A DNA stretch of 64,000 nt from Cyclobacterium jeungdonense (lineage in GTDB: Bacteria; Bacteroidota; Bacteroidia; Cytophagales; Cyclobacteriaceae), in contig NZ_WMCD01000001.1 in NCBI RefSeq assembly GCF_010994275.1, forward strand, positions 620,001 through 684,000. Direction: 5' to 3'. The notes below the pieces were generated by a model. The model made no database searches. It saw only the letters and a program-made list of their open reading frames with translations, and was not told where the DNA came from. Numbering within the stretch: position 1 is the stretch's first letter; each line of letters starts with the position of its first letter. This document shows positions 45,559 to 54,747 of this stretch, piece after piece. The position numbers and the translations under genes are program-made.

Positions 45559-48027
45559 TTATGATGTTTTACAAATATCAAGTAGCTCTTCTTCCGAAAT
45601 CAGCGAAATCCCCAGTTTTAGAGCCTTTTCTTTTTTACTCGGCCCCATTTCTTCTCCTTCGACGATAAAATCCAGATTTTTGGATACCGATTTCACGTAA
45701 GTCCCACCATGAGACTCGATAAAGTCGATGATTTCATCTCGTTTAAAATGGTTTAAACGCCCGGAGGCTAGTATTTTTTTCCCTTCCAAGGCCCTGCTTT
45801 CCAGGCTCATCTTTGATTCGGCCAATTCAAACTGAAGGCCCTTTTCTCTCAATCTCCGGATAATGTCCCTATTTTTTTTGTCATTGAAAAATTGCCGGAT
45901 ACTTTGAAGCAGTGTCTCGCCCACGCCGTTGATATCCAGGAGTTCCTGATCCGAAGCATTCATTAATTGAGTAATACTTTTGAAATGCTTTGCCAGTAAA
46001 ATGGCTGTATTTTCACCTATATTCCGAATACCCAGTGCAAACAATACCTTTGGAAAAGGTTGGCTAAGGGATACCCGGATCCCCTCCATCATATTATTGA
46101 CCACTCCTTCCTGAAAGGTACTTCCTTTGAGTTTATTAATTTGATCTTGAACAGCATCCGGTATTTCCAGTTCTCCCTTGACTAGCAGATCATGTAAACT
46201 GTTTTTATTTTTCGATTGAGCGATGAGATTTGTTAAAATTACTTCTTTCTCCGGTAGGATACTTGCCAATACGTAAGCGACAGGTATAAAATCCGGTACC
46301 GAATCCAAAGCTTGATTTCTTATTAGTGCAATTAGTTTTTGCAGCCTTTTGGAATTGGCTTTTCCTCGTCCAGGTTTTGCTTTCTCCTGCTCAGCAAAAT
46401 TCACCAATTTTTCGATCAGATTTAAGGTAGCATTCCTATCCAGGAAGTTTTCAATTTCTTTTAAGGTAACCTGCTGTGTCAGGGCATAAAGGGCTTTTTT
46501 TATGCTGATCAAAAGGTATCCATCACTACTTTTGGAATATTGTTCTTCAGAAATCTCCAGCCCGAGCAGCTCCTGTTTTTTTCCCGGAAGGTCGTAAATA
46601 TCGGCTGGATTGGACACGTAGCCTTGCTGAATCAATGCCCGTAATCGCTCGGTACCTAAGGAATCAATATCCATGGCCCTCTTAGAAACAAAGTGTTCAA
46701 TCCTACCCAATATCTGGGGAGGACAACCCCCTTCATTGGGACAAAAATGCTTGGCTTCCCCTTCCTTTCTTTCTAATATCGTCCCACACTCGGGGCAGGT
46801 ATCAATGTAGGTGATGGGCACACTGCCTTTTCGCCTTCTTTCCTGTACGACGCCGGTAATTTTGGGAATTATTTCACCACCTTTTTCTACCCGGACCACG
46901 TCCCCTTCATGCAAATCCAATCGTAAAATTTCATTGGCATTGTGCAAGGAAGCTCTTTTAACGATGGTTCCTGCTAACGAAACGGGAGAGAGATTAGCAA
47001 CCGGTGTTATGGCGCCTGTTCTGCCTACCTGATAAGTGACCGAAAGTAAGGTTGCTTCTGCGCTTTCTGCCTGGTATTTAAAAGCAATGGCCCACTTGGG
47101 GATTTTTGCCGTAAAACCCAACTCTTCCTGTTGCTGGTAATCATTTACTTTGATGACTACTCCATCGGTTTCTACAGGTAACTGCAGCCGCTTTTCTCTC
47201 CACTCTTCAATGTACGCCATCACCTCGTCCAGGCCCTGACATTTCCTGAACGTAGGAGAGACATTAAAGCCCAAATTAGCTAAGTAGGCAATGGCTTCAT
47301 GATGCTTATTTATGGGTAGTTCATCGGCTATCAACTGATACAGGTAGCAGTCCAGCCTTCTCCTTGCCACGATGGACGAATCCTGCATTTTGAGTGTTCC
47401 GGATGCCGCGTTTCTGGGATTTGCCAGCGGGTTTTCTCCATGGCTTATCCGCTCGTCATTGATCTTGTCAAAAACTTTCCTGGAAAGAAATATTTCACCC
47501 CTGACCTCAAAATAGGGGGGAAGGGATTTTTGGTTTTTAATTATTAACGGTACGGTACGGATCGTTTTGACATTTTCCGTTACCACATCTCCTTTGTATC
47601 CATCTCCCCGGGTGACGGCTCGTACCAATTGGCCATTTTCATATACCATGCTTATAGCCACTCCGTCAAATTTCAATTCACACAGGTACTCAAAATCCCG
47701 GTGTCCCAGACCTTTTGCTACCCGCTCATCGAAGGCTACCAACTCCTCTTTGGAATAGGTGTTACCCAACGAAAGCATGCGCACTGCATGCATGGCAGTT
47801 TCAAAGTTTTTTGTGATCGTACCTCCTACACGCAGGGTAGGACTGTCCGGTTGCTTCAATTCCGGATAAAGCGACTCTAAAAAAACAAGTTTTTCCAGCA
47901 ATTGATCAAACTCAAAATCACTGATTTCGGAACGGTCTTCCTGATAATACAAATGATTGTGGTGATTGATAGTCTCCGTCAATGCTGCAATCTGTTTTTC
48001 CGCCTCTTCTTTGGATGGTTTGTTCAT
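45559..48027 (-). CDS. ligA: NAD-dependent DNA ligase LigA with a ~150-residue insertion
   Basis: The 822 residues contain the full LigA architecture: adenylation domain with the nucleotidylated Lys 119 in CELKFDGVA, OB fold, a zinc finger with Cys 411, 414, 429 and 435, helix-hairpin-helix region and a C-terminal BRCT domain (LEGKKILASGRLNHFKRDE, about 747-820). The usual length is near 670. The excess lies at about residues 492-640, between KKQELLGLE and the NNMMEGIRVSLSQPFPKVLF segment that normally follows within about 15 residues. The inserted sequence is helical and charged, with repeated Lys/Glu, and contains no recognised motif. It seals nicks in replication and repair. Confidence 0.94.
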   Translation of the reverse strand: MNKPSKEEAEKQIAALTETINHHNHLYYQEDRSEISDFEFDQLLEKLVFLESLYPELKQPDSPTLRVGGTITKNFETAMHAVRMLSLGNTYSKEELVAFDERVAKGLGHRDFEYLCELKFDGVAISMVYENGQLVRAVTRGDGYKGDVVTENVKTIRTVPLIIKNQKSLPPYFEVRGEIFLSRKVFDKINDERISHGENPLANPRNAASGTLKMQDSSIVARRRLDCYLYQLIADELPINKHHEAIAYLANLGFNVSPTFRKCQGLDEVMAYIEEWREKRLQLPVETDGVVIKVNDYQQQEELGFTAKIPKWAIAFKYQAESAEATLLSVTYQVGRTGAITPVANLSPVSLAGTIVKRASLHNANEILRLDLHEGDVVRVEKGGEIIPKITGVVQERRRKGSVPITYIDTCPECGTILERKEGEAKHFCPNEGGCPPQILGRIEHFVSKRAMDIDSLGTERLRALIQQGYVSNPADIYDLPGKKQELLGLEISEEQYSKSSDGYLLISIKKALYALTQQVTLKEIENFLDRNATLNLIEKLVNFAEQEKAKPGRGKANSKRLQKLIALIRNQALDSVPDFIPVAYVLASILPEKEVILTNLIAQSKNKNSLHDLLVKGELEIPDAVQDQINKLKGSTFQEGVVNNMMEGIRVSLSQPFPKVLFALGIRNIGENTAILLAKHFKSITQLMNASDQELLDINGVGETLLQSIRQFFNDKKNRDIIRRLREKGLQFELAESKMSLESRALEGKKILASGRLNHFKRDEIIDFIESHGGTYVKSVSKNLDFIVEGEEMGPSKKEKALKLGISLISEEELLDICKTS

Positions 48028-48129
48028 GAAAAAAGGTCCGCTTTACTTTCTCAAATGTACTATATTTGGATCATATACCATGTACCAAAAACGTAAATCC
48101 AGGAAAGTTTAACTGATTTTATTCTCGGA

Positions 48130-48345
48130 TTAATCCTCCATATTGTCCTCCTCCAGAAAGGAATTTTTTATTTCTTCCTCCGTTACTTTTAACTTTTTGC
48201 GGCAGGTTTTGACCAGGGAGCTGGCTTCCCGGACCAAACGCGTAAGCTCGTCCATGCCCAAATCCTGCTCTTCCAGTTGGCCTACGATGGTTTCCAGCCT
48301 TGAAAGAGCCTCGTCGTAGGAGAGATTTTTCGTGGTCTTATTCAT
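48130..48345 (-). CDS. xseB: Exodeoxyribonuclease VII small subunit
   Basis: The 71 residues have the XseB signature LSYDEALSRLETIVGQLEE, then a helix ending LVKTCRKKLKVTEEEI. Together with XseA it degrades single-stranded DNA to oligonucleotides. The start overlaps the end of xseA by 8 bp. Confidence 0.93.
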   Translation of the reverse strand: MNKTTKNLSYDEALSRLETIVGQLEEQDLGMDELTRLVREASSLVKTCRKKLKVTEEEIKNSFLEEDNMED

Positions 48346-49651
48346 TTTTCTCCAATTTTTTGATTTGAGATGTAATAATGGTTTCCTGACTAAAAGTGAC
48401 GATAGTATCTCCAGTTTTTAGTTCGGTTAGATGAATGGGAATACCCTCTTTTTCCGTCCGGGTGTAGCCTCTTGCCAATAGGTATTCCGGGTCTGCACGC
48501 TGTATGGCTTTTTCATGTTGATCCAACCTACCCTGTGCTTTTTGAATCCCAAAATAAGTCGCCTTTTTTAAGGATTGCTGATTTGTCTCCACCTTTAACT
48601 GCATTTTTTCCAAGGCATGCAAAGAAAGCCGGTAGCTTTGTCGGGAAAATTGATCAAGATTGTTTTTCTTTTCAGAAATTTTTCCCTGAAACAGGTTTTT
48701 TAGCAAATGGACTTTTTCCACCAAGGTGTCAGAGGTGTTTTTTAGGGTTTTTTGGGTATACCTTTCGATGAATAGCATTTGACGACGAAGCATGTCCTCG
48801 TACTCCTGGAATCCTGACAATATAAAGCTGGCTACAGCGGTAGGTGTTTTCAATCGGGTATGAGCTACTATATCGGCTATGGATTCATCTCTTTCGTGTC
48901 CAATTCCTGTAACAATGGGAAGGGCTGCGTTGGCGATGGTTTTTGCCAGGTCATAATCGTCAAAACAGTCCAGATCAGTTTGAGCACCACCACCACGGAT
49001 AAGGACAAGCAGGTCAAATCGAGCTTCTATTTGAAGTTTTTCTACCTCCTGAATCGACCGAATAATTTCTTTTGGGGCATCTTTGCCTTGCATGGATGCC
49101 TGAAAGAAACGGTAATGCACCCGGTACCCGTTCGCATTTTGTTCCAGCTGGTTGATGAAATCACCATAACCTGCGGCGGTCACGGAACTGATTATGGCTA
49201 TTTTTTGACTTACTTTTGGAAGGACGAATTGCTTGTTTAGGTCCAATAAGCCTTCGGATTTTAATTGATCCAGGATTTCCTGCCTTTTTCGGGCCCTTTC
49301 CCCCAGGGAAAAATTTGGATCGATGTCCTTTATTACCAGGCTAATGCCATAGAGTTCGTGGAATTGTACGTTTACCAGCGCCAAAATTTTCATACCGCTT
49401 TTTAAACGGGTATTCGTTCCGGCTTCAAATTTTCTTTTGATAGCCTGGTAGGTATAAGACCAGATATTTCCCCGGATTTTGGCCAAAATTCCCCCGTCGG
49501 ATTTTTCAATAAGGTCCAGGTAGGCATGGCCTTTTACCGCCTCCCGTAATTCACCTATTTCTGCAATTACCCAGTATGTGGGAGAAAGCTGTGTATCAAG
49601 GGTGTTTTTTATCAGCTCATTTAGTGCTACTAAGGTTATGGCCTGCTGCAT
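48338..49651 (-). CDS. xseA: Exodeoxyribonuclease VII large subunit
   Basis: About 437 residues from ATG 49651 (an upstream in-frame TTG at 49666 adds five residues). The N-terminal OB-fold region (WVIAEIGELREAVKGHAYLDL) and the catalytic core with PKVSQKIAIISSVTAAGYGD, LLVLIRGGGAQTDLDCFDDY and ALPIVTGIGHERDESIADIV are clear. A coiled-coil segment and the C-terminal PEYLLARGYT motif complete it. It is the first gene of the xseA-xseB pair. Confidence 0.95.
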   Translation of the reverse strand: MQQAITLVALNELIKNTLDTQLSPTYWVIAEIGELREAVKGHAYLDLIEKSDGGILAKIRGNIWSYTYQAIKRKFEAGTNTRLKSGMKILALVNVQFHELYGISLVIKDIDPNFSLGERARKRQEILDQLKSEGLLDLNKQFVLPKVSQKIAIISSVTAAGYGDFINQLEQNANGYRVHYRFFQASMQGKDAPKEIIRSIQEVEKLQIEARFDLLVLIRGGGAQTDLDCFDDYDLAKTIANAALPIVTGIGHERDESIADIVAHTRLKTPTAVASFILSGFQEYEDMLRRQMLFIERYTQKTLKNTSDTLVEKVHLLKNLFQGKISEKKNNLDQFSRQSYRLSLHALEKMQLKVETNQQSLKKATYFGIQKAQGRLDQHEKAIQRADPEYLLARGYTRTEKEGIPIHLTELKTGDTIVTFSQETIITSQIKKLEKNE

Positions 49652-49683
49652 GGTACAAAGAAACAAAAAATAACCGGGTATGA

Positions 49684-49711
49684 ATCAAAAAAAACCGGCA
49701 CATTGCCGGTT
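49684..49711 (-). terminator. Rho-independent terminator, minus strand
   Basis: AACCGGCA and TGCCGGTT form a perfect 8-bp stem with a 3-nt loop, followed on the minus strand by a run of eight T. It lies downstream of the sigma/anti-sigma/CpxP-like operon and just before xseA, so it closes the former. Confidence 0.88.
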
Positions 49712-49779
49712 CTTAGGATAGTCCACCACGCCTTTTCTGGTAAAAAGGTCACAGAGTTGGTTTATTACTTTTAGTTTCG

Positions 49780-50229
49780 TTATTCCCGAGGGTTATTCTC
49801 CCGATTCCTTCGCTGCATGCGGTATATATGGCGGGTAAAGTCTCGATTTGTTTCGTTTAACTGCAATGCCTGTACCGGAGTTAATGCTTCCGACACTTTT
49901 TCCATAAATTCTTTTTCCTGATTCAGCAACTCCTGTTGCAAGGAAAAGCGCTGCTCAATTAATTGACTCGCTTCGGCATTACTGATCGACTCCTCTTCCC
50001 CTTTTTTGGATATACCACGCAAATCCCGCATCAGTTCTTCCCTGCTTTCCTGATATTCATTAAAAAGCGGCCAGAATAGCTCTGCTTGATCCGGGGTCAG
50101 CGAAAGTCGATTAGTAATAAAAGCCACTCTTGCTGCATCCAACTTTTCTCTATCTATACTTCTTTCTCGCTGCCCGTATCCGTTAAGGCTAAACCCAACT
50201 AGAAGGACTATAATGATCCATTTTCTCAT
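49780..50229 (-). CDS. Exported CpxP/Spy-like helical protein
   Basis: About 149 residues from ATG 50229 (an ATG at 50247 in frame would overlap the upstream gene). A signal peptide (KWIIIVLLVGFSLNGYGQ) precedes a helical, charged domain with ITNRLSLTPDQAELFWPLF and EALTPVQALQL, the LTPxQ/E repeat typical of CpxP/Spy-like periplasmic proteins. Its gene overlaps or abuts the putative membrane anti-sigma gene and follows an ECF sigma gene, suggesting a stress-sensing unit. Direct function is not known. Confidence 0.7.
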   Translation of the reverse strand: MRKWIIIVLLVGFSLNGYGQRERSIDREKLDAARVAFITNRLSLTPDQAELFWPLFNEYQESREELMRDLRGISKKGEEESISNAEASQLIEQRFSLQQELLNQEKEFMEKVSEALTPVQALQLNETNRDFTRHIYRMQRRNRENNPRE

Positions 50230-50230
50230 A

Positions 50231-50605
50231 TCAATACAAAATTTCATCCAATATTAATTCTTCTCCTTCTTCGCCAAGCTGATAATTCCACTCCTCTTCG
50301 GTGATTTCATCCAGTAAATCATTCGGATTTTCTGCCAAAAGCAGCACATCTTCTTCGTTCCAAACTCCTGTGCTGATGTAATATTCCACATCTTCGTTGA
50401 TCTCGGCTTGGTAATTTACCCATTCAATCTCGGTAGATCGAACCATCAAAAAGAAAAAACCAATGACGCAAACAGCCGCCGCAGCGATTCCACTAAGATA
50501 GAACTGTTTGATTCGTTGTTTTCTTTTTGACAGGATTTTATCCGGAAGACTTTCAAAGTAGTTTTCCGGAATTTTATGTATTGTTTCTTTTGGAAATTTG
50601 CTCAT
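50231..50605 (-). CDS. Small single-pass membrane protein, probable anti-sigma factor
   Basis: The 124 residues have a basic cytoplasmic N-terminus containing ENYFESLPDKILSKRKQRIK, one transmembrane helix (FYLSGIAAAAVCVIGFFFLM, about 35-55) and a strongly acidic periplasmic C-terminus (EEEWNYQLGEEGEELILDE). No anti-sigma family motif was recognised with certainty. Its position 33 bp after an ECF sigma gene and just before an exported partner supports the anti-sigma role. The N-terminal ENYFESLPD motif recurs in comparable Bacteroidetes proteins next to sigma genes. Confidence 0.65.
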   Translation of the reverse strand: MSKFPKETIHKIPENYFESLPDKILSKRKQRIKQFYLSGIAAAAVCVIGFFFLMVRSTEIEWVNYQAEINEDVEYYISTGVWNEEDVLLLAENPNDLLDEITEEEWNYQLGEEGEELILDEILY

Positions 50606-50638
50606 ACTAAGGTTTAGACAGAATTATTATCCAAAGGT

Positions 50639-51187
50639 TTATTCCTCCTTCAGAATTTCTTCAATTTTTTTTACGGCATGATGATAACCCGCTTTCAGGC
50701 CACCTACACTGGTTTGTGTCATTTTGCTGATTTCCTCATACGGAAGATCTTCGAAATACCTCAAATTAAACACCAATCTTTGTTTTTCCGGCAAACGAAT
50801 AATGGCTTTTTGCAGTTTACGCTGGATTTCATCGCCATCAACTAAAGGGGATTTGTCCAGGTAGCTCGCCATCACTTCGTGATGGTCTTCCATTGAAAAG
50901 AACGTCCATCTTTTTTTCTTTTCCAGAAAATTCAGGCTTTCGTTTACAGCAATTCGGTAAATCCAGGTGAACAGGGAAGATTTATGGTTGAATTTATGAA
51001 TATTCTTAAACGCTTTAATAAAGGTATTCTGAACCACATCATCGGCATCTTCATGGATGATAACCATTTTTCGAACCAGGCCATACACCCTTTTCTGATA
51101 GGTTTCGATGAGCACCCTAAATCCCTTATCCCGGGTATTGGGGTTCTTTATCATCTCTAAAAGTTTTGCATCAATCAGTGGTACCAT
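50639..51187 (-). CDS. ECF RNA polymerase sigma factor
   Basis: The 182 residues show region 2 (YQKRVYGLVRKMVIIHEDAD, then VVQNTFIKAFKNIHKF) and region 4 (RLPEKQRLVFNLRYFEDLPY, then the HTH EEISKMTQTSVGGLKAGYHHAVKKI). It is not the SusC-associated type; the neighbours are a probable membrane anti-sigma and a CpxP-like protein, so an envelope-stress role is inferred. It is the first gene of the three-gene minus-strand operon ending at the 49684 terminator. Confidence 0.92.
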   Translation of the reverse strand: MVPLIDAKLLEMIKNPNTRDKGFRVLIETYQKRVYGLVRKMVIIHEDADDVVQNTFIKAFKNIHKFNHKSSLFTWIYRIAVNESLNFLEKKKRWTFFSMEDHHEVMASYLDKSPLVDGDEIQRKLQKAIIRLPEKQRLVFNLRYFEDLPYEEISKMTQTSVGGLKAGYHHAVKKIEEILKEE

Positions 51188-51312
51188 TCAGAAAGTTAGA
51201 CCAGGTAAAGACAGGGAAGTTTAATGGCCTACGAAAAATCTATTGATTTTTACCCCAGTAATGGATCTGCAGGCATCCGAAGATTATTTAGATCCACAGG
51301 TAGATCCTACAA

Positions 51313-52266
51313 TCAGGCAGTTCCTCCTGAGTTGCCATCTCGTATTGACAACGGATTGCCTCTTAAAAAATCCGAAATAGCCATGCGTTTTTTGCCCTCC
51401 AATTGAAGTTCATGAACAGCTAACATTCCCTTTCCCGTCTGAAAATAAAGGTAGGTTTGATTATCGGTAGCATATTCTCCAGGGTCCAGATCCGATTCTT
51501 TTTCCACTACCGTACTGCCGTAAATTTTACAGGTTTTGGAACCGATTTTGCACCAGGCAGCGGGATAGGGAGATAGGCCTCTGATCAGGTTGTGTATTTC
51601 GCTTGCAGCTTGGTTCCAGTTGATCTCACAGTTTTCCCTGTAAATTTTTGGAGCATGATGCAGGGCTTTGGCGGGATCTTGACGTTTAGGATTTACGTTA
51701 TCCAAAGCGATAGCTTCTACCGTTTTCAGCACTAATTTTGCCCCCTTTTGCATGAGTTTGTCGTGAAGACTACCGGCATTGTCTTCCGGTAAGATGAGCT
51801 CTTCTTCCTGAAAGAGAACATTTCCCGTATCAATTTCTTGTTGCAAAAAAAATGTGGTGACTCCGGTTTTGCTTTCCCCATTTATTAAGACCCAATTAAT
51901 CGGTGCGGCTCCTCTGTAATCCGGTAGCAGGGAGGCATGCAGGTTAAAAGTTCCTTTGGGAGGCATGGACCAAACCGCTTCCGGGAGCATCCGGAATGCC
52001 ACTACTACCTGAAGGTCGGCCTGGAAACTTTTCAACGTTTCTAAAAACTCCCCATTCTTCAAATTGGGGGGCTGAAGTATTGGGATGTTGTGCTTTTCTG
52101 CTGTGAGCTTGACTGGGGAGGATTTGGGTTTTCTTCCCCTACCTTGCGGCTTGTCCAGCGCGGTGATGACAGCCACAATGTTCCAACCTTCTTTAATCAG
52201 TAGTTCCAACGGGGCTACTGCAAAATCAGGTGTGCCCATGTAAATAATTCGTAGCTCTTTTTTCAT
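51313..52266 (-). CDS. fmt: Methionyl-tRNA formyltransferase
   Basis: The 317 residues show IIYMGTPDFAVAPLELLIKE, the formyl-donor-site motif NLHASLLPDYRGAAPINW, GVTTFFLQQEIDTGNV and the C-terminal tRNA-binding domain with IRGLSPYPAAWCKI. It formylates initiator Met-tRNA. The gene lies 7 bp after namZ on the same strand. Confidence 0.96.
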   Translation of the reverse strand: MKKELRIIYMGTPDFAVAPLELLIKEGWNIVAVITALDKPQGRGRKPKSSPVKLTAEKHNIPILQPPNLKNGEFLETLKSFQADLQVVVAFRMLPEAVWSMPPKGTFNLHASLLPDYRGAAPINWVLINGESKTGVTTFFLQQEIDTGNVLFQEEELILPEDNAGSLHDKLMQKGAKLVLKTVEAIALDNVNPKRQDPAKALHHAPKIYRENCEINWNQAASEIHNLIRGLSPYPAAWCKIGSKTCKIYGSTVVEKESDLDPGEYATDNQTYLYFQTGKGMLAVHELQLEGKKRMAISDFLRGNPLSIRDGNSGGTA

Positions 52267-52273
52267 ATTGGGC

Positions 52274-53488
52274 TTATTCGTAAATCAGGTAATTGGCTCT
52301 CATTCTCCGGTATTGCTCCAGATCTTCCTTCCAGGAATCCCGGATTTCTGTTTCATTATCCCCATTCAAAATGGATTTTCTCAATTCATCCGTACCTGCC
52401 AGTTTATCAAAAAAATCATTGAAGAAGGCAGGTCCATTGTCCGCTATACGAAAGGCTTCCAGTAGGTACTCCAGGGTAAACTGATGGGTAAGGGGCTCGG
52501 ATCGAAGATCTTTGCCGTAGCAAAGCTTATTTTGCTGGGGAGGATTTTTTGACATGCCCTCTATACTTACCGGGGTGAAGGTAAAGTCACCGAATTTTGG
52601 GTCCGGATAGCCATACACCTGGAAAGGAAATAACGTCCCCCTTCCCAGACTGATATCGGTGCCTTCAAAATAGCAAAGCGATGGGTAAAGGCGTATGGAA
52701 AGGTCATTGGGAAGATTGGGAGAGGGCTTTATGGGTAATGCATAGGCCTCAGAATGCTTCCATTGGTCGATTTCGATCACCTCTATTTCCGCTTTGACCC
52801 CGTTTTTTAGCCATCCCTCTCCATTGATCATTCGTGCCAATTCACCAACCGTCAACCCATGTACTACCGGAATGGGATGCATCCCAACAAAACTTTCAAA
52901 TCCCGGCTTTAATACTGGTCCATCCACGTAGTCGCCATTGGGATTTGGACGATCCATGATCATCAACGGCTTTCCCTGCTCCGCACAGGCTTCCATCAGG
53001 TAATGGAGGGTACTAATAAAGGTATAAAACCGTACACCCACATCTTGAATATCAAAAATGACTACATCAACATCGGACAAAGCTTCGCGAGATGGCTTTT
53101 TAGAGTCTCCATAAAGGGAGACTAAAGGTAATCCTGTTTGGGGGTCTACCTGATTTTCTACCTTTTCACCGGCATCGGCATCTCCCCGAAAACCATGCTC
53201 CGGCACAAAGACCTTTTGAATGGCAATCCCTTCCTCCAGCAAAAAGTCTACTAGATGCTGGTTCTGTCTTTGGGTCAGGACGCTGGTTTGGTTTACAGCA
53301 AGTGCTATCCGTTTGTCTTTTAATTTCGGCAAATAAACCTGGGGCCGGTCCGCCCCCGGGGTAATCGGGTTTGCAGTATCCAGGTAATCTACCGTTTGCT
53401 CGTATTCTTTGGAATCGGACTTGCTGGTACAAAAAGTCAGATTCCCGAACAAAAATGTCAATAGAAGTATTAATTTTATATCCTTCAT
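52274..53488 (-). CDS. NamZ-like (DUF1343) exo-beta-N-acetylmuramidase lipoprotein
   Basis: About 404 residues from ATG 53488, which places the lipoprotein signal (IKLILLLTFLFGNLTFC) at the N-terminus; an in-frame ATG at 53527 would overlap the divergent gene. DUF1343 motifs include IALAVNQTSVL, KVFVPEHGFRGDADAGE, VIFDIQDVGVRFYTFI, IMDRPNPNGDYVDGP and HGLTVGELARMINGEGW. Characterised members remove terminal MurNAc from peptidoglycan fragments, so it probably acts in muropeptide recycling in the periplasm. It is co-directional with fmt. Confidence 0.88.
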   Translation of the reverse strand: MKDIKLILLLTFLFGNLTFCTSKSDSKEYEQTVDYLDTANPITPGADRPQVYLPKLKDKRIALAVNQTSVLTQRQNQHLVDFLLEEGIAIQKVFVPEHGFRGDADAGEKVENQVDPQTGLPLVSLYGDSKKPSREALSDVDVVIFDIQDVGVRFYTFISTLHYLMEACAEQGKPLMIMDRPNPNGDYVDGPVLKPGFESFVGMHPIPVVHGLTVGELARMINGEGWLKNGVKAEIEVIEIDQWKHSEAYALPIKPSPNLPNDLSIRLYPSLCYFEGTDISLGRGTLFPFQVYGYPDPKFGDFTFTPVSIEGMSKNPPQQNKLCYGKDLRSEPLTHQFTLEYLLEAFRIADNGPAFFNDFFDKLAGTDELRKSILNGDNETEIRDSWKEDLEQYRRMRANYLIYE

Positions 53489-53526
53489 GTTAATTTGCAT
53501 TTTATCTAACAAAATAAACGACTTCA

Positions 53527-54747
53527 TTGAACCTTTCCTACTTCATTGCAAAAAGAATCAGTTTTAAAAAGACGGGAGGTTTTACCGGTACCATTCATCG
53601 GATTGCCGTTGCCAGTATTGCGTTAGGGCTTTCCATCATGATTATTTCATTTTTGATTCTGGAAGGATTTCAAACGGTCATTTCTGATAAGGTTTTTTCT
53701 TTCACGGGTCATTACCAGGTCAATAGGTTTGTCATGAGCCAGGCCCTTGATGATTCCCCAACCAGTACCGAAAGTAATTTTTATACCAATCACGAAGAGC
53801 TAGACTACATCCGGCATGTGCAGGGATATGCCACTAAGCCTGCTCTAATCAAAGGAGAGGAAGAAGTAGAAGGGGTGATGATGAAAGGGGTTGGACCTGA
53901 GTTTGATAGCGTCTCTTTCAAAAATTCTTTGGTTGAAGGTCGGTTTATCCAATTTTCCGACGGTGCGTCTGCTTCCAATGAAATCATTCTCAGTTCGAAA
54001 ATCGCCCGAAAAATGCTGCTGGAACTTGGAGACGAGGTAACGATGTACTTTGTACAAGATCCGCCCAGGTTCAGAAGACTAACGGTAGTAGGGATCTACG
54101 AAACGTTCCTGGAGGATTTTGACGATAAAATCGTCCTCGGTGACATCCAACTCATCCGGATACTCAATGATTGGGATAAAGACCAGGTAGGTGGGTTTGA
54201 GGTCTTTTTGAATGACCCGGCACAAATCGACGTTTATGAAGCGCCTTTGTACGATTTTATAGATTATGACTTGCGTCTGGTAAAGGTTACGGATAAATTT
54301 ATTCAAATTTTCGATTGGCTGGAACTGTTAAATAACAACGTCTACGTGTTTTTGGCATTGATTCTATTCGTAGCTGCCTTTAACATGGTTTCTATTCTAT
54401 TTATCCTGATCATGGAAAGAACTTCGATGATTGGTTTGCTAAAAGCCCTGGGAGCGAAAAATAAGCAAATCCGAAATATCTTTATCTGGAATGGCGTCCG
54501 GATCATCGGCAGGGGCCTGCTGTTGGGGAATTTAATAGGGCTTGGATTTGGGTTTATTCAGGAGCAAACCCGCTGGGTAAGCCTCAATGCAGAAAATTAC
54601 TACATGAGCTATGTCCCGGTTTATTGGGATTGGCCCACCATTATTGGTCTGAATGTACTGGTCCTTGGCGTTACTACCGTTGTATTGTTCTTACCTGCGA
54701 TGATAATTAGTAATGTAAATCCCATCAAATCAATCAAGTTTGATTAA
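53527..54747 (+). CDS. LolC/LolE-like ABC transporter permease (FtsX family)
   Basis: The 406 residues start at a TTG (no ATG near, and NLSYFIAKRI is the conserved family N-terminus). One N-terminal helix (IAVASIALGLSIMIISFLIL) is followed by a large periplasmic MacB-like domain and three C-terminal helices, with the FtsX-type segment ERTSMIGLLKALGAKNKQIR. The family drives lipoprotein release (LolCE) or other envelope mechanotransmission with an ATPase not encoded here. The start is 38 bp from the divergent NamZ start, so their promoters must overlap. Confidence 0.87.
   Translation: MNLSYFIAKRISFKKTGGFTGTIHRIAVASIALGLSIMIISFLILEGFQTVISDKVFSFTGHYQVNRFVMSQALDDSPTSTESNFYTNHEELDYIRHVQGYATKPALIKGEEEVEGVMMKGVGPEFDSVSFKNSLVEGRFIQFSDGASASNEIILSSKIARKMLLELGDEVTMYFVQDPPRFRRLTVVGIYETFLEDFDDKIVLGDIQLIRILNDWDKDQVGGFEVFLNDPAQIDVYEAPLYDFIDYDLRLVKVTDKFIQIFDWLELLNNNVYVFLALILFVAAFNMVSILFILIMERTSMIGLLKALGAKNKQIRNIFIWNGVRIIGRGLLLGNLIGLGFGFIQEQTRWVSLNAENYYMSYVPVYWDWPTIIGLNVLVLGVTTVVLFLPAMIISNVNPIKSIKFD

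Noticed and set aside
45559..48027. LigA as two fused or split genes
   Set aside because: The frame is continuous and both flanks of the insert align with LigA; no internal start or stop supports a split.
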